This document shows positions 56,100-64,000 of a stretch of DNA of 64,000 bases, one piece after another. Within the stretch, counting starts at the first letter, position 1. Each line of letters opens with the position of its first letter. Made by a program: the position numbers and the translations under genes. The stretch is from assembly GCF_024347515.1 (NCBI RefSeq), contig NZ_AP025492.1, forward strand, positions 2,294,001-2,358,000. The letters are read 5' to 3'. The DNA comes from Vibrio gigantis. GTDB lineage: Bacteria; Pseudomonadota; Gammaproteobacteria; Enterobacterales; Vibrionaceae. The notes beneath the pieces were generated by a model, which saw nothing but the letters and a program-made list of their open reading frames with translations, was not told where the DNA came from and searched no databases.

Positions 56100-57554
56100 T
56101 TAAAGTGCTGAATGGTACATAGCGAGATATTCTTTAGCCGCGTCTTCCCAACTAAAGTCTTGCTGCATCGCGTAAAGCTGAACACGCTTAATTTCAGAAG
56201 GGTTTTGCGCGTAAAGCAACAATGAACGATGCAATACGGCCAGTAACGCTTGCGGTGTTGGCTCTTCAAAAGCAAAACCAGTCGCAAAGTCAGGATCCTG
56301 ATCGTAATCATTCACACTGTCTTTTAAACCTCCAACAGAACGAACAATCGGTAAAGTACCGTAAGCCATGCTGTAGATTTGGTTTAAACCACAAGGCTCA
56401 AATTCCGAAGGCATCAAGAAGAAATCGGAGCCCGCTTCAACCAAGTGCGCAAGTTCATTATTGTACGCTTCTACGAACGAGAACTTGTCTGAGTGAAGTG
56501 CTGATAGCTCTTTCAATTGACTCGCCAAAACCGGATCGCCAGTACCGACAATCACAATCTGAAGGTCGTTTTTCAAGAACTGCTCGATGATAGGCAGTAA
56601 GTAGTGAACACCTTTCTGATTCGTTAAACGACAAACCATGCCATAAACTGCGCAATCAGCAACGGGTAAACCAACGTCTTGTTGCAGCTTTTGCTTACAA
56701 GCTGATTTTCCGCGAGCCATGCTGTGCTTCGTTGCTTTGTATTTACGAGGTAGGAAAGCATCCGTTTCTGGATTCCAAGCACCGTAATCACAACCATTCA
56801 AAATGCCAAAAAGATCAGCCGATCTGTATTGGAATTCTGCCGCCATACCGTGGCTACCTAATTCCGTTTTCAACTCTTCTGCATAAGTAGGACTTACTGC
56901 GTTCACCTTATCCGCGCACAGCACCCCAGCTTTTAGCATAGTCACATGGGTATCACTGACGGCCGCCTCCGGAACATTACGACTGTGCATTTCAGGAAGG
57001 AATTGCAGTTCATCATATGCGAACACACCTTTGAAAACTGCATTGTGAATCGAGATTACACTGCGCGTATTTTCAAAGAAGTCGTGTTGTTGATAACGCG
57101 ATTTAAGCAAGAAAGGAACGAAACCAGTATGCCAGTCATTTACATGAACGATATCTGGTTGAAAACCAAGCTTAGGAAGCATATCAAGACAGGCTGCACT
57201 GAAGAACGCGAAGCGCTCTCCGTTATCGGCATAAGCTTGATTGTTTTCTGCGTACATTTCTGGTCGGTCGAAATACTTAGCACATTCAATACCAAACACT
57301 TGAATGCCTTCTACATTCAGTTTTTTAACTTGGTAAGCCGTATGAGGCCAATGATCGAGTTCAGTCGATAAAATAACTTCTGCTGAATCAATGTTTGGAA
57401 TGTTTCTATATGCGGGGATAGTCACTCGAACGTCCTGTTCGAGTGTTTGCAACGCTTTCGGCAGTGCCTTGGCTACATCAGCCAAGCCACCACTTTTAAT
57501 CAAGCCTTCAACTTCAGACGCTACAAAAAGTACCGAGAGAGTCTTAGTAACCAA
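56100..57554 (-). CDS. glgA: Glycogen synthase
   Basis: 484 residues, GT5 family, adding glucose from ADP-glucose to glycogen in the cytoplasm. The N-terminal ADP-glucose site is LFVASEVEGLIKSGGLADVA with the K-S-G-G-L motif, followed by IVHVNDWHTGFVPFLL and a C-terminal GT-B lobe with MVCRLTNQKGVHYLLPI and EPCGLNQIYSMAYGTLPIV (the conserved E-x-x-G-L-x-Q). Length agrees with E. coli GlgA (477). Its start overlaps the glgC stop by 11 bases. No glgB or glgX is near in this window. Confidence 0.97.
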   Translation of the reverse strand: MVTKTLSVLFVASEVEGLIKSGGLADVAKALPKALQTLEQDVRVTIPAYRNIPNIDSAEVILSTELDHWPHTAYQVKKLNVEGIQVFGIECAKYFDRPEMYAENNQAYADNGERFAFFSAACLDMLPKLGFQPDIVHVNDWHTGFVPFLLKSRYQQHDFFENTRSVISIHNAVFKGVFAYDELQFLPEMHSRNVPEAAVSDTHVTMLKAGVLCADKVNAVSPTYAEELKTELGSHGMAAEFQYRSADLFGILNGCDYGAWNPETDAFLPRKYKATKHSMARGKSACKQKLQQDVGLPVADCAVYGMVCRLTNQKGVHYLLPIIEQFLKNDLQIVIVGTGDPVLASQLKELSALHSDKFSFVEAYNNELAHLVEAGSDFFLMPSEFEPCGLNQIYSMAYGTLPIVRSVGGLKDSVNDYDQDPDFATGFAFEEPTPQALLAVLHRSLLLYAQNPSEIKRVQLYAMQQDFSWEDAAKEYLAMYHSAL

Positions 57555-58761
57555 CTCGTGCTCCTTTAGAAATCACTACTACGCCATCATCAGATACGTG
57601 GTAATGCTTTTTATCTTCTGTCAGGTTTACACCAATTTGAGTGCCTGGTGCAATATCTGCATCTTTATCAATAATAACACGACGTAGTATACAACCTTCG
57701 CCAACCTTCACATCACCGAGTAAGATACTCTCACTGATATCACACGCTGATGCGATATTGCTTCGGAAGCCCAGTACACTCTTTTCAATACGCGAACCAC
57801 GTACATAACTACCGCTACACACAAGGCTATCAATGATCTGAATTCGCCCATTTGCCGAATCAGTAAACGTAGCTGGTGGTAGTGGTGGGTAATATGTGTG
57901 TAGAGGCCATTTACGGTTGTATAGCGAGAATGGCGCATCTTTCTTAAGAAGATCCATGTGTGCTTGCCAGTACGCGTCAATCGTACCTACATCGCGCCAG
58001 TAAACTTCTTCTTTTTCACCGGTAATACGGTTAGTGCTGAAATCATAAACAAACACATCACCACGTGGGAACATATTTGGAATAATGTCTTTGCCGAAAT
58101 CGTGTGTCGAACCTTCTCTATCAGCATCTTCCGTTAGTTCAGCAAAAAGCTCTTTAGCTTCGAACACGTAATTGCCCATTGAAACGAGCGCTGATTCTGG
58201 ATCGCCCGGTATCGACTTCGGATTTGCAGGTTTCTCTTCAAAGCCAATCATACGACCGTCAGCATCAACCTCGATAACACCGAATTCTGATGCTTCAGCA
58301 AGAGGCATGCGCAGTGCAGAAACTGTTAGCGCTGCTTTCTTCTCTTTATGGAAATCAAGCATCTGTTTTATATCCATTTTATAGATATGGTCAGAACCGA
58401 AAATACATACTTGATCAGGTTCTTCTAACTCCATAAAGCCCATGTTTTGGTAGATAGCATCTGCTGTGCCTTCGTACCAACGCTTTCCTTTACGCATTTG
58501 CGCAGGAATTGGGTCGATAAAACGGTCTGTTATACCACTGATATTCCAACCTTTTTTCATATGGTGGAACAGTGACTGTGACTTAAATTGTGTTAATACG
58601 TAGATCTTCATTAGATCTGCATTAACGAAGTTGTTCAAAGCGAAATCAATTAAGCGGTAACTACCACCGAAAGGAACCGAGGGTTTGCTGCGAGATTCAG
58701 TTAAAGGTCTTAAGCGAGAGCCTTCACCACCAGCAAGAATCATTCCCAATACACCAGCCAT
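57544..58761 (-). CDS. glgC: Glucose-1-phosphate adenylyltransferase
   Basis: 405 residues from ATG at 58761, which has GGAG 6 bases upstream; the frame is open 26 codons further without family-like sequence. It makes ADP-glucose from glucose-1-phosphate and ATP, the control step of glycogen synthesis. N-terminal nucleotidyltransferase: MILAGGEGSRLRPLTESRSK, VPFGGSYRLIDFALNNFVN, GTADAIYQNMGFME and IGFEEKPANPKSIPG. The C-terminal left-handed beta helix (about 300-400) holds hexapeptide repeats (ASACDISESILLGDVKVGEG). First gene of a two-gene operon. Confidence 0.96.
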   Translation of the reverse strand: MAGVLGMILAGGEGSRLRPLTESRSKPSVPFGGSYRLIDFALNNFVNADLMKIYVLTQFKSQSLFHHMKKGWNISGITDRFIDPIPAQMRKGKRWYEGTADAIYQNMGFMELEEPDQVCIFGSDHIYKMDIKQMLDFHKEKKAALTVSALRMPLAEASEFGVIEVDADGRMIGFEEKPANPKSIPGDPESALVSMGNYVFEAKELFAELTEDADREGSTHDFGKDIIPNMFPRGDVFVYDFSTNRITGEKEEVYWRDVGTIDAYWQAHMDLLKKDAPFSLYNRKWPLHTYYPPLPPATFTDSANGRIQIIDSLVCSGSYVRGSRIEKSVLGFRSNIASACDISESILLGDVKVGEGCILRRVIIDKDADIAPGTQIGVNLTEDKKHYHVSDDGVVVISKGARVGY

Positions 58762-59254
58762 TTTATTCTCCATATATCTATAGCTTGTCGATGTCAGTAC
58801 TCGTAGAGGTATCTTCCTCCGGGGGATGAGCACTAACACTTATTTCGGTATTTAGCGAATATCCATTCACATACAGTGACAATATCCTAAGCCAAACGTT
58901 GTTATGTGTGCACTATTCTTTGCACTTGGTTTTATATACGTTATCGACTTTTCGGTCGAATTCAATTTTTAATACGCCATTCTGTGGTAAGTCAGCTGAT
59001 TGCTTTCCTAAGACTTAAAGCAGCTCACATTACACCGTCTAGACGAAACATTACATTAACACCCGACACACATCAGGTATACAACTAAACACTGATCTTT
59101 GAGTTACAATATTTTAATTAAGTTACATTCTCGTTAAAGTTGCATAAGAAGATGTGATTAATTTCCACCATTTATTTTCCGGTATGAATTTAATATATTC
59201 TCGCAGGCGAAACACCGAATCAACAAGTTGCATAATTACTCATATTTAGATCAA
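58762..59254. other. Intergenic region upstream of glgC
   Basis: About 490 bases between glgC and topA. They hold the leftward glgC promoter. Frequent stops rule out a conserved protein on either strand. No binding site of known consensus was convincing. Confidence 0.5.
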
Positions 59255-59283
59255 AAAAAAGCAGCCATTAGGCTGCTTTTTCA
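59255..59283 (-). terminator. Terminator of topA
   Basis: On the minus strand AAAAAGCAGCC-TAAT-GGCTGCTTTTTTTT: a 9-bp stem with a long T run, 15 bases after the topA stop. Confidence 0.88.
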
Positions 59284-59297
59284 TCAATAACGTTCAG

Positions 59298-61928
59298 TTA
59301 CTTCTCTTTAGGCTTTTTACGCTTATCCGTAACTTCCCACTTACCGTCAATGTACAACGCAGTCCAACCGGATGGTTTTCCATCAACTTCAGTACGAACG
59401 TAGTTTTCTTTAGTCTTACGGCTAAAACGAACCACTGTCGGCTTACCATCAGGGTCAGCAACCGGCGCTGACGTTAGGTACTGGAACTTAGGTGAGATAC
59501 GATCTTTAAAACGAACCAACTCTTCCACCAATGGTGCACGTGTTTCACGTGATTTAGGGAAGTTGCTAGCAGCCATAAATAGGCCAGACGCACCATCACG
59601 AAGAACAAAGTACGCGTCTGAGTTTTCACACGGAAGTTCAGGGAAATGCACTGGATCTTCTTTAGGTGGCGCTACTTCGCCATTTTTCAGAATCTTACGA
59701 GTGTTCTTACAATCTTCACTCGTACAGTCCATGTATTTACCGAAACGGCCATTCTTCAGAACCATATCTGAACCACATTTGTCACACTCAACAAGCGGTC
59801 CATCATAGCCTTTTACTTTGAATTCGCCGTGTTCAACCACGTAACCTTCACAGTTCGGGTTGTTACCACATACGTGCATCTTACGCTTATCATCAATCAG
59901 ATAAGCATCCATTGCCGTTTCACAGATAGGACAACGCTTTTTAGCTCGAAGTGCTGCGGTTTCAACGTCTTCTTCTAAAACGTTGATAATGCCTTCTTCA
60001 TCACCAAGGTTGATTGTTGTCTTACAACGCTCTTTTGGTGGAAGTGCATAACCAGAACAACCAAGGAATACACCAGTCGAAGCAGTACGAATACCCATTT
60101 TACGGCTACAAGTCGGACATTCAATATCGGTTTCCACGATATGATTTGGCTTCATACCACCAGCGTCTTCGTCTAAATCTGCTTTTTCTAAATCGCCAGT
60201 GAAGTCTTCGAAGAAGTTGTCTAGCACACCTTTCCAACTTGCTTCGCCTTCTGCGATTTGGTCCAACTTCTGCTCCATACGAGCAGTAAAGTCGTAGTTC
60301 ATTAGGTCATTGAAGCTGCCGTCTAGACGGTCAGTCACAATTTCGCCCATCTTCTCAGCATAGAAACGACGCTGCTCAACTTTTACATAACCACGGTCTT
60401 GAATCGTCGAGATGATTGATGCGTATGTTGAAGGACGGCCAATACCACGCTTCTCAAGCTCTTTAACTAGCGCCGCTTCAGTGAAACGAGCCGGTGGCTT
60501 AGTGAAGTGCTGTTTAGGGTCTAACGCAATGAGATCAAGCTTATCGCCGATCTGTACTGCTGGAAGGATCGTATCTTCGTTCTTGCCCATTGGACGCTGA
60601 ACACGAGTCCAGCCATCAAATTTAAGAATACGACCTTTCGCTTTTAACGTGTACTCATCTGCTTTAACGCTTACTGTCGTTGAATCGTATTGAGCTGGTG
60701 TCATTTGACACGCAACGAATTGATTCCAAATTAGCGAGTAAAGCTTGTGTGCGTCTGCGTCTACGCCGTTTAGGTCTTCCGACTTAACATCTACACTTGA
60801 AGGACGAATCGCTTCGTGAGCCTCTTGAGCGCCCTCTTTGCTGCCATATACAAGTGCTTTAGGTGGAAGATATTGAGCGCCGAACTCAGAACCAATGTAT
60901 TCACGAGCAGCTTCTACAGCTTCTGAACTCAAATTCGTTGAGTCAGTACGCATATAAGTGATGTAACCCGCTTCATACAGGCGCTGTGCCAGCATCATGG
61001 TTTTCTTTACGCCGTAACCAAGACGCGTACTTGCCGCTTGCTGCAGCGTCGACGTAATGTAAGGTGCAGACGGCTTGCTCTTGGTTGGGCGGTCTTCACG
61101 CTTACATACTTCGTATTGCGCTTTTTCTAAAACGCTCACCGCAGCTTGTGTTTGCGCTTCATTTTCAGGTTTAAACGCAACACCGTCTTTTTGTGCGACT
61201 TGCAGTCTAAAGTCGGTTTTCTCTGCGGTTTTGGTATCAGCATGCACATCCCAGAACTCTTCAGGGATAAAGGCGTTGATCTCGCGCTCACGTTCTACCA
61301 ATAGTTTTACCGCTACTGATTGAACACGGCCAGCGGATAGGCCTCGTGCTACTTTTTTCCAAAGCAGAGGTGACACCATAAAGCCAACAACACGGTCCAT
61401 AAAACGTCGTGCCTGTTGTGCGTTTACGCCATCAATATTTAGCTCACCTGGAGTTTCAAAGGCTTGTTGAATAGCATTCTTGGTGATTTCATTAAAAACC
61501 ACTCGCTTGTATCGCGTTTCATCGCCACCGATGATCTCACGAAGGTGCCATGCGATAGCTTCTCCTTCGCGATCCAAATCGGTTGCGAGATAAACATGGT
61601 CTGCGTTCTCAGCCAGTTTTTGCAATTCAGCAACGACTTTCTCTTTACCAGGTAGGATTTGGTAGTTCGCTTCCCACTCTTTGTATGGGTTGATACCCAT
61701 CTTTTTGATAAGAGCTTTGCGATCTTTTTCTTTCTTGATACGAGCTTTATCTTCTGGGCTCATACCCTTGGTTGAAACTGCAGCAGCCTTTTGACCAGTA
61801 CTTTGACCCGCCGTTGGTAAATCACGTACGTGACCTACACTCGACTTAACGACAAAGTCTTTGCCAAGATATTTATTGATAGTTTTAGCCTTGGCTGGCG
61901 ACTCCACTATAACGAGCGATTTACCCAT
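59298..61928 (-). CDS. topA: DNA topoisomerase I
   Basis: 876 residues from ATG at 61928 ([20 protein letters not shown]); the frame is open eight codons further. Type IA topoisomerase that relaxes negative supercoils. The TOPRIM domain is [13 protein letters not shown] with [13 protein letters not shown] as its acidic cluster. The catalytic Tyr lies in [19 protein letters not shown]. The C-terminal third carries three zinc-finger-like Topo C4 units ([22 protein letters not shown] then [10 protein letters not shown], and [20 protein letters not shown]) and ends in a basic tail ([14 protein letters not shown]). It is a single-gene unit, with yciN divergent upstream, as in E. coli. Confidence 0.97.
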   Translation of the reverse strand: MGKSLVIVESPAKAKTINKYLGKDFVVKSSVGHVRDLPTAGQSTGQKAAAVSTKGMSPEDKARIKKEKDRKALIKKMGINPYKEWEANYQILPGKEKVVAELQKLAENADHVYLATDLDREGEAIAWHLREIIGGDETRYKRVVFNEITKNAIQQAFETPGELNIDGVNAQQARRFMDRVVGFMVSPLLWKKVARGLSAGRVQSVAVKLLVEREREINAFIPEEFWDVHADTKTAEKTDFRLQVAQKDGVAFKPENEAQTQAAVSVLEKAQYEVCKREDRPTKSKPSAPYITSTLQQAASTRLGYGVKKTMMLAQRLYEAGYITYMRTDSTNLSSEAVEAAREYIGSEFGAQYLPPKALVYGSKEGAQEAHEAIRPSSVDVKSEDLNGVDADAHKLYSLIWNQFVACQMTPAQYDSTTVSVKADEYTLKAKGRILKFDGWTRVQRPMGKNEDTILPAVQIGDKLDLIALDPKQHFTKPPARFTEAALVKELEKRGIGRPSTYASIISTIQDRGYVKVEQRRFYAEKMGEIVTDRLDGSFNDLMNYDFTARMEQKLDQIAEGEASWKGVLDNFFEDFTGDLEKADLDEDAGGMKPNHIVETDIECPTCSRKMGIRTASTGVFLGCSGYALPPKERCKTTINLGDEEGIINVLEEDVETAALRAKKRCPICETAMDAYLIDDKRKMHVCGNNPNCEGYVVEHGEFKVKGYDGPLVECDKCGSDMVLKNGRFGKYMDCTSEDCKNTRKILKNGEVAPPKEDPVHFPELPCENSDAYFVLRDGASGLFMAASNFPKSRETRAPLVEELVRFKDRISPKFQYLTSAPVADPDGKPTVVRFSRKTKENYVRTEVDGKPSGWTALYIDGKWEVTDKRKKPKEK

Positions 61929-62367
61929 ATTGACTCTAACGTCCTTAATCACGATGCTTCAGCACCAACAATTTAGCTTGTGGGCTTTTACGCATGATAT
62001 TCTAAATTCATTGCTTCTTTTTTTACTATTGTGCGAGATTACTAGAAGATCAACCGCTTTTTTCAAAATTGGATCTGATCGCTCGACAATTCGACGACTC
62101 ATAGATAAAAGGGTCACAATATAAAGAAGCTATAAAGTACTCACTAAGAATACTTGCAAGAGCCTATTCATCAGGCATTACGTCTAAACGGGCTCATACT
62201 AAGCTTGTCCGCGAATCTAACGCGAGCCCCATTCAATTATTTTTGCCGTAAATCACAAAATAAATTGTGGATGTTTGAAAAGACTCTCTTAATCGGTTGC
62301 GAAATCATTGAATTTCTAGTTCGACACAATAAACTCAACGTTATATTCAGTTATCAGAGATAAACTC
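61929..62367. other. Divergent promoter region between topA and yciN
   Basis: 439 bases without a conserved ORF. It must hold the leftward topA and rightward yciN promoters; topA promoters respond to supercoiling in relatives. No operator of known consensus was seen. Confidence 0.5.
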
Positions 62368-62613
62368 ATGACAAAGAAAGTAATAGCAGAATTTGATTTA
62401 CTGCTTATCGCAAACCAAATTATCCAATCACATGATGACTACATTGAAGGCATGCGCGCAAACAGCGTAGTAGAAAAAGACGATGTACTCGTCTTCAAAG
62501 GTGAATACTTCTTAGACAGCAATGGAATGCCGACCGAGAATACAACCGCGGTATTTAACATGTTTAAATACTTAGCGCACCACCTTTCGAAAGAATTTAC
62601 AATTCAACAATAA
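62368..62613 (+). CDS. yciN: DUF2498 protein YciN
   Basis: 81 residues, DUF2498. It matches E. coli YciN in length and pattern: FDLLLIANQIIQSHDDYIEG, MRANSVVEKDDVLVFKGEYF, LDSNGMPTENTTAVFNMFKY and LAHHLSKEFTI. The gene stands next to topA, as in E. coli. The function is unknown. Confidence 0.9.
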   Translation: MTKKVIAEFDLLLIANQIIQSHDDYIEGMRANSVVEKDDVLVFKGEYFLDSNGMPTENTTAVFNMFKYLAHHLSKEFTIQQ

Positions 62614-62618
62614 TTAAA

Positions 62619-62648
62619 AAGCTTGCCCTGTAGGCAAGCTTTTTTTGT
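62619..62648 (+). terminator. Terminator of yciN
   Basis: AAAAAGCTTGCC-CTGTA-GGCAAGCTTTTTTT: a 9-bp stem with A and T flanks; it may also serve aroA on the opposite strand. Confidence 0.88.
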
Positions 62649-62675
62649 TCCTGAACCTTTACATACTGAGCATTT

Positions 62676-63956
62676 TTATAGACTTAGCATTTTCAGCTTG
62701 TCGAAGTAATCAGGGAATGTCTTTGACGTACAACCTGGATCATTAATCGTCACAGGCGTATCGCTCAAGGCAACCAGCGAGAAACACATCGCCATACGGT
62801 GATCATCATAAGTATCAATCGCTGCATGGGTCAGTTCTGCCACTGGGTTAACAATGATATAATCTTCACCCTCTTCAACCTCAGCACCGACTTTGCGTAG
62901 TTCTGTTGCCATTGCAGCCAATCGGTCTGTCTCTTTAACACGCCAGTTGTAGACATTGCGGATTGCCGTTGTCCCTTTAGCAAACAATGCGGTCGTCGCG
63001 ATAGTCATCGCAGCATCTGGGATATGGTTATAGTCCATATCAATGCCTTTCAGTTCGCCACAACGAGAAATAACGTAGTCGTCACCCCATTCAATTTCCG
63101 CACCCATTTTCTCAAGTGCATCAGCGAATTGGATATCACCTTGGATACTGTTTTTACCAATACCAGTGACCTTAATTTCACCACCTTTGATAGCAGCAGC
63201 TGCAAGGAAATATGACGCAGATGATGCATCACCTTCAACCAAGAAATCACCTGGTGCCGAGTAAGATTGTCCAGTAGGAATTACAAACTCTTGGTAATCA
63301 TTATTGATCACGTCAACACCAAATTGTTTCATGATGTGCAGCGTAATATCGATGTAAGGTTTAGATACCAATTCACCTTCAATTTTGATGGTTACGTCAC
63401 CTTCAGCTAAGGGCGCAGCCATTAAAAATGCTGTCAAGAATTGACTAGAGATAGAACCATCGATTGAAACCGTACCGCTCTTAAGGCCAGTACCTGTGAT
63501 CTTCAATGGTGGGTAATTTTCGTTTTCTAAGTATTCAACGTCAGCGCCGGCTTCTCGCAGTGCTGTAACTAAGTGGCCAATTGGGCGCTCTTTCATACGA
63601 GGCTCGCCAGTCAGAACGTATTCGCCACGACCTAGACATAACGCAGCCGCTAGTGGACGCATTGCCGTACCTGCATTACCTAAGAAAAGTTCTAGGGCTT
63701 TATCACTTGAGAATGCACCACCAACACCCGTCACTTCACAAACGGTTTTGTCTGCAGACAACTGGTAATCAACACCTAACTGCGTCAATGCATTCAACAT
63801 ATGACGAATATCATCACTGTCTAGTAAGTTTGTTAGGCGGGTTGTTCCCTTTGCAAGTGCAGCCAAAAGAAGTGCACGGTTGGAAACACTTTTTGAACCA
63901 GGTAGGTTAACTTCCCCGTTCACTTTTTGAATTGGTTGTAACGTAAGGCTTTCCAT
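62676..63956 (-). CDS. aroA: 3-phosphoshikimate 1-carboxyvinyltransferase (EPSP synthase)
   Basis: 426 residues. It joins phosphoenolpyruvate to shikimate-3-phosphate in the shikimate pathway. The two family signatures are present: [20 protein letters not shown] (near residue 90) and [20 protein letters not shown] (near 340). Other contacts: [20 protein letters not shown] at the N-terminus with substrate-binding Lys and Ser, [20 protein letters not shown], and [13 protein letters not shown] at the C-terminus. The sequence is of the class I type (with G-N-A-G-T-A). The gene upstream lies outside the window. Confidence 0.97.
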   Translation of the reverse strand: MESLTLQPIQKVNGEVNLPGSKSVSNRALLLAALAKGTTRLTNLLDSDDIRHMLNALTQLGVDYQLSADKTVCEVTGVGGAFSSDKALELFLGNAGTAMRPLAAALCLGRGEYVLTGEPRMKERPIGHLVTALREAGADVEYLENENYPPLKITGTGLKSGTVSIDGSISSQFLTAFLMAAPLAEGDVTIKIEGELVSKPYIDITLHIMKQFGVDVINNDYQEFVIPTGQSYSAPGDFLVEGDASSASYFLAAAAIKGGEIKVTGIGKNSIQGDIQFADALEKMGAEIEWGDDYVISRCGELKGIDMDYNHIPDAAMTIATTALFAKGTTAIRNVYNWRVKETDRLAAMATELRKVGAEVEEGEDYIIVNPVAELTHAAIDTYDDHRMAMCFSLVALSDTPVTINDPGCTSKTFPDYFDKLKMLSL

Positions 63957-64000
63957 TAAATCTCATAGTCCTTGTACCACCCGAAGTCACTGCCGCGTGT

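Noticed and set aside
58906..59088. 60-codon plus-strand frame between glgC and topA
   Set aside because: No ribosome site and no protein-like pattern; it falls in the glgC promoter area.
62154..62363. 69-codon plus-strand frame before yciN
   Set aside because: Composition and lack of a ribosome site suggest chance; it lies in the topA-yciN promoter region.

Overview
The window is a chromosomal segment of a gamma-proteobacterium of the family Vibrionaceae, most likely a Vibrio of the Splendidus type; the species is inferred, the family is firm. The grounds are the MukFEB condensin, the Tol-Pal/cyd neighbourhood, TorR/TorD, a Vc2-type cyclic-di-GMP riboswitch in front of tfoY, and the moderate GC content. 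No insertion sequence, prophage, CRISPR array or rRNA was found. One tRNA gene, tRNA-Ser(GGA), is present.

Layout. 1-5145: an envelope cluster read leftward, with a signal-peptide gene cut by the window edge, four LPP20/CsgG/FlgT-like exported proteins and one unassigned lipoprotein. 5146-6251: an AT-rich stretch without an intact gene, with gene-like debris near 5850-6080. 6316-13053: GltS-like carrier, tRNA-Ser, alanine exporter AlaE, a large hybrid histidine kinase, a UPF0149 protein and a TrkA-N potassium channel. 13228-23259: nadA, then the Tol-Pal operon (ybgC-tolQRAB-pal-cpoB) and the cytochrome bd operon (cydAB-cydX-ybgE), the two separated by a strong terminator. 23812-29755: ruvB, ruvA, a membrane chemoreceptor lodged between ruvA and ruvC, ruvC and aspS. 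30070-32997: yecE, cmoA and cmoB. 33313-36560: a tight three-gene set (retropepsin-like lipoprotein, inactive-transglutaminase/7TM protein, ATP-grasp ligase). 36673-40902: a single 1409-residue formate dehydrogenase fusion. 41158-49614: mukB/E/F, cmoM and divergent elyC. 49800-52766: torR, torD and purR. 52936-54901: riboswitch-tfoY, a TVP38-type membrane protein and a DUF2007/zinc-ribbon protein. 55017-63956: alpha/beta hydrolase, glgCA, topA, yciN and aroA.

How the genes fit together. Most of the window is core housekeeping with the gene order known from other gamma-proteobacteria: wobble-uridine modification (cmoA, cmoB and cmoM all lie within 18 kb), envelope integrity (Tol-Pal, ElyC, the retropepsin/ATP-grasp set and the LPP20 cluster), low-oxygen respiration (cyd with an FNR-type box, TorR/TorD, formate dehydrogenase), and chromosome maintenance (Ruv, Muk, TopA). 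The least explained parts are the LPP20/CsgG/FlgT-like cluster at the left end, the three-gene retropepsin/UUP1/ATP-grasp operon, and a terminator-bearing leader or small RNA upstream of purR.
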